Notes under the pieces: model-generated
Databases searched by the model: none
What the model was told of the DNA's origin: nothing
Seen by the model: only the letters and a program-made list of their open reading frames with translations
Position numbers and translations under genes: made by a program
In this document: piece after piece, positions 45,790 through 53,728 of the stretch
How the letters are laid out: each line of letters opens with the position of its first letter
Numbering within the stretch: the first letter of the stretch is position 1
Assembly (NCBI RefSeq): GCF_016598475.1
Contig: NZ_JAEMUX010000012.1
Location: 62,001 to 126,000 of the forward strand
From: Streptomyces adelaidensis
Lineage (GTDB): Bacteria; Actinomycetota; Actinomycetes; Streptomycetales; Streptomycetaceae
Direction of reading: 5' to 3'
Length of the DNA stretch: 64,000 bases

Positions 45790-47934
45790 TTATGCCTGGC
45801 CGGGCTGGCCGAAGGCCTTCTGCACGCTGCCGCCGCCGTCCTTGACGACGATGGCGCGGATGATTTTCTTGACGGCCTCGGGCCCGGCGACCTCGACGAG
45901 GATCCGCGTGGCCTGCGCGGCCGCGCCGCCGCCGGCGCCGATACGGTTCGCGGTGCGCAGGCCGGGGATGGTGGCCATGCCGTCCAGCGCGGACTGCACG
46001 CCTGGAACGCCGTCGGTGATGCCCTGCCCGAAGGCGTCGGCGAGCGCCATACCGGAGTACAGGGTGTAGCCCTTGCCTGCGAAGGGCCCCGTTTTGGCGG
46101 GGCTGAAGGGGAAGTAGTCCCGGGCGGCCGAGACGATCGAGCCGGCCGCGCTCTTCACCGAGCCGAGCATGTTCTTGATGCCGTTGATGAAGCCTTGGAT
46201 GAGCGCCCGGCCGGCGCCGGACAGGACGTTTCCGAGGTTGCCCAGCCCGGATTTCACCCGGCCCGGGATGCCCTTCACCCAGTTGATCAGCTCGGTCGCC
46301 TTGCGGACCGTCGCCGACTTCATGGCCGACCAGTGCTTGATCAGCAGGCCGAGGGCGGTCCAGTTGAGGAACGCGTTGTAGATCCAGCCGGGGATCTGCT
46401 TCACCCACGCCACGATCGCGTTCCATACGGCGACCGTCTTCGCCTTGATGGTGTCCCAGTGCTTGATGACGAGCCCGATGATCGTCCAGGACAGGAACAG
46501 GTCCCAGATCTTCTGTGCGGCGCCCTTGATCCACGTCCAGATCGCGTTCCAGGCCGCGATGGTGAAGGCTTTGATCTCGTCCCAGTAGGCGATGATCAGC
46601 GCGACCAGGGCGATCACGGCGAGGATGATCCAGCCGACCGGGCCCATCGCGATCAGCCACTGCGCGGCCATCGTCGCCGCCCAGATGATCGCCCGGGCGG
46701 CCATCAGCACGAACTGCCGCACGGCGATCGCCGCGGTACGGATCATCTGCGCGGCGAACGTCGCCATCGACCGCAGCGCGGCCCCCGCCCACGCGGCCGC
46801 CGTGCGGGCCCCCGAGACGACGGCGGCCGCCGCGATCCGCACGTAGGCGGCGACGCCGACGGCCATCATCCGCGTCCACCCGGCAATCGCCCGGTAGGAG
46901 CTGGAGGCCATCACCGCGTTCGCGACGGCGACGACCTTCGCTCCGGCCGCCCACAGCTTCATCCCGATGGCGACCGCGACGATCCCGGTGGCCATCGCGG
47001 ACAGCACGTCCGGCGGCAGGGCGTTGATGATCCGCGCGAGGACCAGGGCGACCTGGGTGGTCACCCCGACCAGCGGGCCGAGCGCCACGATCAGGTTCAG
47101 GGCCGCGGTCGCGACCTGGGACAGCGTGGTGGCGCCCTCGCGCGCGAGCGCGATGAAGTCGGCGAACCCCTTGCTGTCGCTCAGGCCTTGGCCCCAGCGG
47201 GCGAACGCGGCGGTGCCCTCCTCGAACCCGCCGGACATGGTCGTCGACAGCGGCAGGAACGCCTTGATGATCCCGCCGATGCCGGACGCGATGTTCTTCA
47301 GGCCGAACAGGAACGACTTGAGGTTCCGCCCGGCGACCTGCGCCATGGAGTCGGCGAAGGCCTGCAGGCCCTTGCCCGAGGTGGCGCGGTCGATCTCGTC
47401 GACGAACTCGCCGAAGGCCTGCGCGCCGGCCTTCGCGAACGGGGTGAGCGCGGGCAGCAGACGGCGCAGCAGCTGCAGGCCCTTGGTGAAGGCCGGCATC
47501 GTCGTCGCCGACAGCGAGTCCGACCAGGCGCTGTAGTCCTTCTTGAGGCCGATGAACTCCTTCGCCGTCGCCCGCGTTGCCGGGGGCAGTTGAGCGAGGG
47601 CGTCGTTGTAGGCCTTCTGCTTCTCGGCGGCGTCCGCGGCGCCTTCGGCGGCGGCTTTCTCGGCCTCCTCGGCGAGGGTGGCGACGTCGGCGATCGCCTG
47701 CATCTGCGGGCCGACGGCGAGCTGCAGCGCCTTCGCCGCCACCCCGGCGGAGACGAACGCGGCCGCCATCGCGCCCACGCCGGCCGCGACCGCGGCCGCC
47801 ACCGGAAGGCCGATCCCCAGGCCCCCGACGGCCTTGCCGATCCCGGTCAGGATGCCCTTGGCCTTGTCGGCACCGGCACTCAGCTGGTCGGTGTCGATGC
47901 CGAGACGGACCATCATCGAGGCGAGCGTGGCCAC
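45790..47934 (-). CDS. Tail tape measure protein
   Basis: 714 residues from GTG 47934. Long alternating Ala/Gly hydrophobic helices (GLGIGLPVAAAVAAGVGAMA; IIWAATMAAQWLIAMGPVGW) separate amphipathic stretches. Four tryptophan-rich repeats occur at about 440-555 (WNAIWTWIKGAAQKIWDLF, WNAIVAWVKQIPGWIYNAF and similar). Such proteins set tail length and are ejected into the host; at ~0.15 nm per residue this predicts a tail of roughly 100 nm. It follows the tail-assembly chaperones. Confidence 0.88.
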   Translation of the reverse strand: MATLASMMVRLGIDTDQLSAGADKAKGILTGIGKAVGGLGIGLPVAAAVAAGVGAMAAAFVSAGVAAKALQLAVGPQMQAIADVATLAEEAEKAAAEGAADAAEKQKAYNDALAQLPPATRATAKEFIGLKKDYSAWSDSLSATTMPAFTKGLQLLRRLLPALTPFAKAGAQAFGEFVDEIDRATSGKGLQAFADSMAQVAGRNLKSFLFGLKNIASGIGGIIKAFLPLSTTMSGGFEEGTAAFARWGQGLSDSKGFADFIALAREGATTLSQVATAALNLIVALGPLVGVTTQVALVLARIINALPPDVLSAMATGIVAVAIGMKLWAAGAKVVAVANAVMASSSYRAIAGWTRMMAVGVAAYVRIAAAAVVSGARTAAAWAGAALRSMATFAAQMIRTAAIAVRQFVLMAARAIIWAATMAAQWLIAMGPVGWIILAVIALVALIIAYWDEIKAFTIAAWNAIWTWIKGAAQKIWDLFLSWTIIGLVIKHWDTIKAKTVAVWNAIVAWVKQIPGWIYNAFLNWTALGLLIKHWSAMKSATVRKATELINWVKGIPGRVKSGLGNLGNVLSGAGRALIQGFINGIKNMLGSVKSAAGSIVSAARDYFPFSPAKTGPFAGKGYTLYSGMALADAFGQGITDGVPGVQSALDGMATIPGLRTANRIGAGGGAAAQATRILVEVAGPEAVKKIIRAIVVKDGGGSVQKAFGQPGQA

Positions 47935-47958
47935 CGGCCATCACCCCCTCGGCGCTAT

Positions 47959-48312
47959 TCAGTTGTTGACGATCACCCGCCCCTGCAGGGCAGTGTTCGC
48001 GGCCAGGGCCGCCTTGAAGAGTTCCTCGGGCGTCTTACGCACCCGGGTGCGGTCCCAACGCGGCATGAAGTCGGCCAGCGACGGCGCGCGCTGGCCCTTG
48101 CCCCGGTTCACCGCGACGATTGCGGCCGCGACCATGGCGGCGTTGACGTCCCCGCGGACTCCGCCGAGGGGACCGGAGAGCTGCTCATAGGCCCGCCACT
48201 CGGAGATCTCGGCCGAGCCCATATCGGCGAGCAGGTGGCGCACGGAACGGGCGCCGAGGTGCGCGGCCAGACGGAAATAGAACTGCCGTTCTGGTCGCGC
48301 CCTCAGTTTCCC
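47959..48312 (-). CDS. Tail assembly chaperone, frameshifted (T-like) extension
   Basis: This frame has no good start of its own. Read from the slippery site GGGAAAC (complement of 48306-48312) in the -1 frame, it gives KLRARPERQFYFRLAAHLGA and continues through SVRHLLADMGSAEISEWRAY to RVIVNN at 47959. The LGARSVRHLLADMGS_EI_EW pattern is typical of the T-part of lambda-like GT chaperones. It would be made as a fusion to the upstream protein in a small fraction of translations. The GTG at 48241-48243 could give a short separate form but has no good RBS. Confidence 0.8.
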   Translation of the reverse strand, partial: GKLRARPERQFYFRLAAHLGARSVRHLLADMGSAEISEWRAYEQLSGPLGGVRGDVNAAMVAAAIVAVNRGKGQRAPSLADFMPRWDRTRVRKTPEELFKAALAANTALQGRVIVNN

Positions 48313-48671
48313 ACGAGCTCCTTGACGTCTTCCTCGTTCATCGCCGACAGGCGCATCGCGACGTCACACACCCGCTGCAGCGCGGATGCCGACTTCTCCC
48401 CCAGCCGCTTCGTCTCGGCCGCCGACCGGAACAGCACCTTGCCCTTGTCGTCGACGATCGCCGCGGCGGCGAGCCGGGACCGGAAGCCCTCCAGGCCCTC
48501 GGTGCGCAGGCTCGCGCCGTCCTTGCCCACGAACTGCGCCTCGAACTTGTCCCGCTCGGTGCCCGGAAGCTCCCGCACACGCACGGTGCCGCCCCACTCC
48601 GGTACCTCGACGTCCTCGTATCCGAGGTCGTCGGCGTCGAGGATCTGCTCTGCGGACAGGTAGGTCGTCAT
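48303..48671 (-). CDS. Tail assembly chaperone (G-like)
   Basis: 122 residues; ATG 48669-48671 overlaps the previous stop. DADDLGYEDVEVPEWGGTVR, VRELPGTERDKFEAQF and RLSAMNEEDVKELVGN are the pattern of phage tail chaperones encoded before the tape measure. The last codons are GTG-GGA-AAC-TGA, forming the heptamer G GGA AAC for -1 slippage into the T-like frame. Confidence 0.82.
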   Translation of the reverse strand: MTTYLSAEQILDADDLGYEDVEVPEWGGTVRVRELPGTERDKFEAQFVGKDGASLRTEGLEGFRSRLAAAAIVDDKGKVLFRSAAETKRLGEKSASALQRVCDVAMRLSAMNEEDVKELVGN

Positions 48672-48982
48672 CCGTCGTTCTCCTTCTCGGTCCGCCATTG
48701 CGGCGGGGGTTCGACGACGAGGGGAACGGTGCGTTCCTCCTGGGCGGCTTCGCCCGTGGCCTCGTCGAGGTACTTGCACCCGTCCGCGTTGCGCAGGTGG
48801 GCGGTGAAGCGGATCGCCCGGTCGCCGCCGAGCGTGAGCGGCTCGATGGTGATGTCCTCATGCACGGGGACGTCGCCCGGGTCGATGCCGTTGGCGCGCA
48901 GCCAGTCCCTGAGTTCCGGGAGCCGTTCGCTGCAGGCGACGACCGGCCACGTATCGGCGTCGTAGACGGTCTCGTCGGCCAT
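48668..48982 (-). CDS. Phage tail-region protein of unknown function
   Basis: 104 residues. VVACSERLPELRDWLRANGI is helical; ITIEPLTLGGDRAIRFTAHL is beta-rich. It sits between the tail tube protein and the chaperones with start/stop overlaps on both sides (TGATG and ATGA), so it is part of the same coupled unit. No motif is recognised. Confidence 0.65.
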   Translation of the reverse strand: MADETVYDADTWPVVACSERLPELRDWLRANGIDPGDVPVHEDITIEPLTLGGDRAIRFTAHLRNADGCKYLDEATGEAAQEERTVPLVVEPPPQWRTEKENDG

Positions 48983-49401
48983 CAGGCGCCGGTGGTGATG
49001 GTCGGCTTGCCCGACACCTTGAGGGTCAGGGACGCGGCGAGCTTGTCGTCGTGCGGCGCCTCGGGCTCGAAGTTGGTGAGGATGGCGGCGAACGCCCAGT
49101 TGCCGAGCGTGCCCGGCCAGACGATCTTGTAGTTGCGGGGCGCCGAGTCGGCGAAGTCGGCGATCAGCCCGTCGTGTTCGCGCGGGTCGTAGTTGATGTC
49201 CAGCTCGACCTCCCCGCCGTCCTTCAGGCCGCCGGTGAACTCCCGCCAGGCGTCCGGGGAGTCGTGGGCGGTGACGTCGTAGGTCTCCCGCTCGATGCCG
49301 GGCGGGGTGATGTCGGTGACGTTCGCGAGCGGGGAGAACGTCTCGGGGGTGGCTCCGTCGCCGCGCTGCAGCTGGGTGCCGAAAGCGTCCAGACCAGCCA
49401 T
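48982..49401 (-). CDS. Major tail (tube) protein
   Basis: 139 residues, beta-rich. AGLDAFGTQLQRGDGATPET begins the usual tail-tube N-terminus; ERETYDVTAHDSPDAWREF and GGEVELDINYDPREHDGLIA are typical of siphovirus tube proteins (TTP-fold). KIVWPGTLGNWAFAAILTNF and ASLTLKVSGKPTIT end the barrel. Position after the tail terminator and before the chaperones supports the call. Confidence 0.85.
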   Translation of the reverse strand: MAGLDAFGTQLQRGDGATPETFSPLANVTDITPPGIERETYDVTAHDSPDAWREFTGGLKDGGEVELDINYDPREHDGLIADFADSAPRNYKIVWPGTLGNWAFAAILTNFEPEAPHDDKLAASLTLKVSGKPTITTGA

Positions 49402-49414
49402 GGCCTGTACCTCC

Positions 49415-49816
49415 TTACGCTTTGGTCAGCCACACGCGATAGCTGACGTTGATGTGCCGGATGTCGGGGTCGGGGTCGCGCAGCTCGGTGTGCTGCTGAT
49501 GCGCGACGGAGATGTCACGGAAGCCGGTGACGGTGAGCGGCTGCCGGTCCAGGGCCGCATCGAGGGCGGCGAGGACGTCGGCGGCCTCCTTGAACCCCTC
49601 GTAGCGCGACCAGATGTGGAGCTCCACCTGTGCTTCCAGGCCGCGCTGGTTGTGGGCGTCGTCCACGGTCTCCGTGATCGAGCCGACCGTGACGTAGGGG
49701 TGCGCCTGGTCCTCGGGGACCTCGTCGAACACGCCCGTCACGAGCGCCATCAGCGGGGCGTGGGCGCGCGCCTTCTGCACGACCGCGACCTGCAGCGGCC
49801 ACAGCGCGGTCGTCAC
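49415..49816 (-). CDS. DUF3168-type tail terminator/completion protein
   Basis: 133 residues. HAPLMALVTGVFDEVPEDQA, YVTVGSITETVDDAHNQRGL and QVELHIWSRYEGFKEAADVL followed by INVSYRVWLTKA form the DUF3168 pattern. Members sit on top of the tail tube and join it to the head. It lies immediately upstream of the tube gene. Confidence 0.85.
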   Translation of the reverse strand: MTTALWPLQVAVVQKARAHAPLMALVTGVFDEVPEDQAHPYVTVGSITETVDDAHNQRGLEAQVELHIWSRYEGFKEAADVLAALDAALDRQPLTVTGFRDISVAHQQHTELRDPDPDIRHINVSYRVWLTKA

Positions 49817-50037
49817 CCTGCGCCTGCTTCGGGCGGCCCGTCGCAGTCACAGGGGGCAGGGTTCTCGATCGAGTCGGCCGCCTTGCGCAGCATCGCGGCC
49901 AGTTGCGGCCGCCACAGCCTGGCTTCCGCCGCGGCGTCGTCCTGGGGGTCGTAGACGACGGTGCCGATCTGCCGCTCGGGGCTGCTGTCGCCCGTCCTCA
50001 TGTAGATCGGGATGCGGATCTTGCCGAGCACAGCCAT
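49813..50037 (-). CDS. Small phage protein between head and tail genes
   Basis: 74 residues from the ATG at 50035-50037, which has GGAGGGGG upstream. AVLGKIRIPIYMRTGD and QIGTVVYDPQDDAAAEARLW suggest a beta then helical fold; the end CDCDGPPEAGAG has two Cys. Its stop overlaps the tail-terminator start. Function unknown. Confidence 0.65.
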   Translation of the reverse strand: MAVLGKIRIPIYMRTGDSSPERQIGTVVYDPQDDAAAEARLWRPQLAAMLRKAADSIENPAPCDCDGPPEAGAG

Positions 50038-50039
50038 GC

Positions 50040-50183
50040 TCACCCCCTCCGCTGTTTGGCGTTGGCGAGCTTCTTCTCCAGCCGGGCGATCTCCTTCAGC
50101 GCCTCGGCCCGCTTCTTCTCCGCGTCAGACAGGCGCTGGCGTTCGCGGGCCAGTTGCCGCAGCCAGGAGTCGGTCAGGCTCAT
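50040..50183 (-). CDS. Short coiled-coil phage protein
   Basis: 47 residues, almost entirely one charged helix with heptad spacing (LRQLARERQRLSDAEKKRAE, ALKEIARLEKKLANAKQRRG). It fits tightly between its neighbours, with 2-4-base gaps. Perhaps an assembly accessory; no family is recognised. Confidence 0.55.
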   Translation of the reverse strand: MSLTDSWLRQLARERQRLSDAEKKRAEALKEIARLEKKLANAKQRRG

Positions 50184-50187
50184 GCGC

Positions 50188-50562
50188 TCACCCCCCTCCG
50201 ATGTGCCGGCGGAACGCGGCACGGTAGGTGCGGGTGACCTGGCGGCGGTGCTCGTTGAACGCGGGCACGAGGTAGGGCTGGGCCTCCATCTTCGAGGTGC
50301 CCTTTTCCACGTACATCGCGTATTCGAGCTGGTCGGGCTGCCACACGCCGACGTCCGCACGCCCGTAGTGCTCGTTCACGCGCTGATCGATGGCCTGGAA
50401 CAGGTTGCCCTGGTCGCGGGGCGACTTGTCGGCGGCCGTGTTCTCCACGGCGTCGGCCCACTCGTGCAGGGTGTCGTTGCGGGCCTGGCGCATCGCCTCG
50501 GGCACGCGGGCGATGGCACGCAAGGCGTTCTGTAGGCCGTCGAGGCGGACGCGGCTGGCCAC
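50188..50562 (-). CDS. HK97 gp10-family head-tail connector protein
   Basis: 124 residues. VRLDGLQNALRAIARVPEAM opens the helix, then NTAADKSPRDQGNLFQAIDQ and YAMYVEKGTSKMEAQPYLVP, the HK97 gp10 signature (W/YVEFGT-x-MxAxPFLxPA). It is part of the neck between the head and the tail terminator. Confidence 0.88.
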   Translation of the reverse strand: MASRVRLDGLQNALRAIARVPEAMRQARNDTLHEWADAVENTAADKSPRDQGNLFQAIDQRVNEHYGRADVGVWQPDQLEYAMYVEKGTSKMEAQPYLVPAFNEHRRQVTRTYRAAFRRHIGGG

Positions 50563-50566
50563 GGGT

Positions 50567-50896
50567 TCAGGGCAGCTGCAGGACGGCGACGGTGACCGAG
50601 GTGACCGCGCTGTAGGTGATGGCGGCCCGCCCGGTGGCGGGGTCGCGGAACGCGGATGACTTCATCGGGATGAACGCGTCCCCGCCGGCGGGGATGACCT
50701 GCGCGGCGTCGGCGACCGCGAGCCCGCCGACGGTCCCCGGCGTCGCGACGGTGACCGTCTTGGCGGAGGCGTCGTCGTTGCGGACGTGCAAGACGAGCTT
50801 CTCGCCGACGGGCGACTGGTCGCCGCCGGACGTGGCGGCGGCGTAGGTGGGCTGCAGCCCGCCCAGGGGTGTGGCCTGTGCGGTCAGGATGGCCAT
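50567..50896 (-). CDS. Phage head-tail region beta protein
   Basis: 109 residues, wholly beta-rich. SPVGEKLVLHVRNDDASAKT and DAFIPMKSSAFRDPATGRAA resemble small Ig-like/jelly-roll decoration or neck proteins. It has the same general look as the 52468 protein (LRVSN-DDDTA type segment), so they may be related. Function not proven. Confidence 0.6.
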   Translation of the reverse strand: MAILTAQATPLGGLQPTYAAATSGGDQSPVGEKLVLHVRNDDASAKTVTVATPGTVGGLAVADAAQVIPAGGDAFIPMKSSAFRDPATGRAAITYSAVTSVTVAVLQLP

Positions 50897-50906
50897 GGAT
50901 TGCTCC

Positions 50907-51251
50907 TCACGTGGTGGTGCCGTTCAGGGGTTGGACGAGCTCGCAGTCCGCCCGCAGGTAGACGTCGTCCTCGGACGGCTCGAAGACGGCGATGACCTTC
51001 AGGACGCGGCCGGCGGGGCGGAGCTCGTCGCCGCGCTGCACGTCGGTGCCGGGGTTGAAGTACCAGGTCTCGGCGAGCTTGGCGCCGGCCTGGTCGGCGG
51101 CCGTCCGCTCGCGCGCGGTGGGCTGGGACTTGCGGGCGCGCGGGGTGGACTGGTGGACCCAGGTGGTCTGTTGGCCGCCACCGCCGTCGTCGACGGCCGT
51201 CTTCCGCCACACCTCGACCGTGCGGTTGAGGAGGTGCCCGGCGCGGCTCAC
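50907..51251 (-). CDS. Head-tail adaptor / head closure protein
   Basis: 114 residues from the GTG at 51249-51251, which overlaps the upstream stop (GTGA). HLLNRTVEVWRKTAVDDGGGGQ and GDELRPAGRVLKVIAVFEPS fit the SPP1 gp16-type stopper fold. It lies between the gp6-like connector and the gp10-like protein, as expected. Confidence 0.75.
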   Translation of the reverse strand: MSRAGHLLNRTVEVWRKTAVDDGGGGQQTTWVHQSTPRARKSQPTARERTAADQAGAKLAETWYFNPGTDVQRGDELRPAGRVLKVIAVFEPSEDDVYLRADCELVQPLNGTTT

Positions 51252-51844
51252 CTCGACCTCACCACCGCCACACCGCCGCCGAAGCGTGCGGCGAGCTGCT
51301 CGCGCATGTACTCGGGCAGCTCGATGTCGGTGATGCGGCCGCTGTCGCCGTAGGTGACGGAGTAGTCCCCGATCCGCTCGGCGCGGATGTCCTTCGCGGC
51401 CAGGCCCTCGCCGTCGGGCTGCGCCCGGTGGTGGACGAGGACGGCGGCCGCGATCCGGCAGACCAGGCCGACGATGTCCGCGGGCACCGTGGGCAGGCCG
51501 TGGGTCTGGGTGAGGGCGACCTCGGACGGCTCGCTGCCCAGTTGCCAGCCGCCCGGACGCCACAGCTGGTGGGAGCGCAGCTTGTAGTCGGTGACGGTCC
51601 AGCCGTCGATGGTGACGGCAGAAACGGACTGGATCGGCGGTCCTGGCAGGGTCAGCCAGGGCGAGTTGTCCGGGGCCTCCAGCGTGACGGTGGAGATGGT
51701 CTCGCTGATGGGCACGCCGGCCGCCTCCCGGACGGCGGCCGAGGCCTCCTCGAGGAAGGTCTCGGCGACCGCCGTCTCGGAGGGGTCGACGGTCAGGCCG
51801 CGGGCCTCCAGGTCGGCCACCGTCGCCAGGGGGTCCAGTGCCAC
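51248..51844 (-). CDS. Head-tail connector (gp6/gp15-like)
   Basis: 198 residues. LATVADLEARGLTVDPSETA and TFLEEASAAVREAAG form the helical bundle, and IQSVSAVTIDGWTVTDYKLR is the beta insertion usual in actinophage connector proteins. It is coupled to the stopper gene by overlap. Confidence 0.78.
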   Translation of the reverse strand: MALDPLATVADLEARGLTVDPSETAVAETFLEEASAAVREAAGVPISETISTVTLEAPDNSPWLTLPGPPIQSVSAVTIDGWTVTDYKLRSHQLWRPGGWQLGSEPSEVALTQTHGLPTVPADIVGLVCRIAAAVLVHHRAQPDGEGLAAKDIRAERIGDYSVTYGDSGRITDIELPEYMREQLAARFGGGVAVVRSR

Positions 51845-51856
51845 GGTGGCCTCCCG

Positions 51857-52471
51857 TCAGGTCGCAAGGTCGATCAGGTCGGCCTTGGTGTAGTTCGCCG
51901 CGTCCTCGACCGAGAGCAGGCCCTTGGAGACAACGTGGGCGATCCACTCGGACTTGGGGGCGTCCTCGGCCGGGCGGCCGGGCCCGGACAGGGCGCCGTC
52001 TTCCGGGTCGTCGCCGGGGGTGGGGCCGGGGTGCTGGGCGAAGTCCGGCGGGAGGTCGATCAGCTCCTGGCGGGTCATGCCCTCGGCCCGCTCCGCGTCC
52101 AGGCCCAGGACGGTCACCGCGTACAGCACCCAGTCCCTCTTGGGCGCGGACTTCGCCGGCCTGGGAACCGGCTCCTGCCCGAGCGGCCCCACACTCGCGG
52201 GCGCGGGCGCGGGCGCAGACGCGGACGCGGTCTGCAGGGGTGAGCCGTCGGGGTTGACCTGCCGCAGGTAGCCCAGCCGCAGGCGCCGCTTCGTCTCGGG
52301 GCTCATCTTCGAGGGCGTCATCTCGAAGACGGCGCCCCCCTCCCCGCGGATGAAGACAGTGCCGTCGTCCTGAACCGGCGGCCTCGCCCTGGCCGTCGCG
52401 CTGCGGCGGCCGCGCAGGAGCTGAACGGCGGCGGCCAGCTCCTGCGCCGTGAACTCTTCCGCCTCCATCAT
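51857..52471 (-). CDS. Phage protein with C-terminal Rho_N/HeH-like motif
   Basis: 204 residues with an Ala/Pro-rich disordered middle (ASASAPAPAPASVGPLG). The N-terminal part (AQELAAAVQLLRGRRSATAR) and MSPETKRRLRLGYLRQVNPD are helical. The C-terminus, WIAHVVSKGLLSVEDAANYT followed by KADLIDLAT, looks like a HeH/Rho_N extended helix; a similar unit occurs earlier (WVLYAVTVLGLDAERAEGMT). It lies between the capsid-associated and connector genes; role unknown. Confidence 0.6.
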   Translation of the reverse strand: MMEAEEFTAQELAAAVQLLRGRRSATARARPPVQDDGTVFIRGEGGAVFEMTPSKMSPETKRRLRLGYLRQVNPDGSPLQTASASAPAPAPASVGPLGQEPVPRPAKSAPKRDWVLYAVTVLGLDAERAEGMTRQELIDLPPDFAQHPGPTPGDDPEDGALSGPGRPAEDAPKSEWIAHVVSKGLLSVEDAANYTKADLIDLAT

Positions 52472-52839
52472 GTGCTCCGCGGGATGCGCAGGGCGGTGAT
52501 GGTGCCGGTCGTGGTGGTCGACTCGATCAGCATCGAGCCGTCCGACTGGATGAACCGGCCCGATTCGAAGGGGCCGATGAAGCGGACGGTGCCGAACGCG
52601 ATGCTGACGGCGAGGTCGCCCTGCCCGGCGGCGAGCGCGGGCGGGTTGGTGCCCGCCTTCACCGTGAGGGTCAGCGCGGTGTCGTCGTCGGTGTTCGACA
52701 CGCGCAGCACCGTGTACTCCGGGACCGCGTCGGAGATCTGCATGTTGTTGGTCGGCGCGGCGACCAGGGTCGTGCCGGCGGGCTGCACGAGATTGCCGTT
52801 GGCGACGAGGTTGCTGTAGGGGACCTGGGTGGTTGCCAT
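52468..52839 (-). CDS. Probable capsid decoration-type protein
   Basis: 123 residues, beta-rich: PEYTVLRVSNTDDDTALTLT, GDLAVSIAFGTVRFIGPFES and GRFIQSDGSMLIESTTTTG. Immediately downstream of the capsid gene, where decoration proteins are usually encoded. Assignment rests on position and fold only. Confidence 0.55.
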   Translation of the reverse strand: MATTQVPYSNLVANGNLVQPAGTTLVAAPTNNMQISDAVPEYTVLRVSNTDDDTALTLTVKAGTNPPALAAGQGDLAVSIAFGTVRFIGPFESGRFIQSDGSMLIESTTTTGTITALRIPRST

Positions 52840-52861
52840 GGTGGTCGGTCTCCTTCCTGGC

Positions 52862-53713
52862 TCAGGTCTGGGAGGCGGTGGCGATGGCGATGCCGTCGGG
52901 GCGCACGAGCTTCGCCCCGTACAGGGCCAGGCCCTTGACGGCGTCGGCGAACGAGGACTCCGGCCGGTAGGCCTCGGTCTTGTTGATCTGCTCGGCGAAG
53001 GAGATCGCCGCGTTGACCCCGGCCTGGATGACGTTGTCGTCCCCGGTGGGGTTGGGGGTGTTGTTGGACTGCACGATGTTGAAGCCCGCCGCGCGCCCCA
53101 CGAAGCCGTTGCGCAGCGCCTCGGTGGTGCCGGACGCGTCCGCGCGGACGAAGCGGTCGTCGCGCAGCAGACGGCCGGTGAACCATGGCGGGATCACGCA
53201 GTAGCGGCCCTCGGTGGGCACGTCACCGTCGTCGAGGGTGACCTTCAGCGGGATCAGCACGTCGTCGTAGGCGTCCGTCGGGGTCGCCGCGACAACCGAG
53301 ATGGTGCCGAGGTTGTTGCCGGAGGCGACGCCGGTGTAGAGGCCGGCCACGTACTGGTCGGCGACGTCGCGCAGCCGGTACGCGGCCCGCGACATGGCCT
53401 CGGGCATGACGTTGCCCTTGGCCTGCCGCTTGTCGACGTCGTCGACCTTGAACGCCCAGTACTTGGACTGGTCGATGACGAGGTTGCGCTGAGCGTCGGT
53501 CAGCTCCTCCGGAGTGATGACCGTCGAGTTCGGCACGTAGTCCGAGATCGTCGGGTCACTGATGGAGGTGATCTTAACGACGTCGCCGGCATCGGCGATG
53601 TCGCCCTCGTAGTCCCGGTTGACCACCATGGGCCCGCCGTAGACGAGGGACTTGCGCCACGCGACCAGGAGCCGGGCGGTCCAGATCTGAGGCTTGAAAT
53701 TGGTGATGGACAT
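52862..53713 (-). CDS. Major capsid protein (P22-coat-like)
   Basis: 283 residues. ITNFKPQIWTARLLVAWRKS and MVVNRDYEGDIADAGDVVKI are the start of the actinophage P22-coat-like capsid family. PDDVDKRQAKGN-like region WAFKVDDVDKRQAKGNVMPE and GRYCVIPPWFTGRLLRDDRF are also typical. It is preceded by the scaffold gene, as in siphoviruses. Confidence 0.85.
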   Translation of the reverse strand: MSITNFKPQIWTARLLVAWRKSLVYGGPMVVNRDYEGDIADAGDVVKITSISDPTISDYVPNSTVITPEELTDAQRNLVIDQSKYWAFKVDDVDKRQAKGNVMPEAMSRAAYRLRDVADQYVAGLYTGVASGNNLGTISVVAATPTDAYDDVLIPLKVTLDDGDVPTEGRYCVIPPWFTGRLLRDDRFVRADASGTTEALRNGFVGRAAGFNIVQSNNTPNPTGDDNVIQAGVNAAISFAEQINKTEAYRPESSFADAVKGLALYGAKLVRPDGIAIATASQT

Positions 53714-53728
53714 CGGTGCCCTCCAGGG

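Noticed and set aside
45709..48663. 984-codon plus-strand open frame opposite the tape measure
   Set aside because: Antisense to the tape measure and chaperones; Asp/Arg/His-rich with no recognisable fold.
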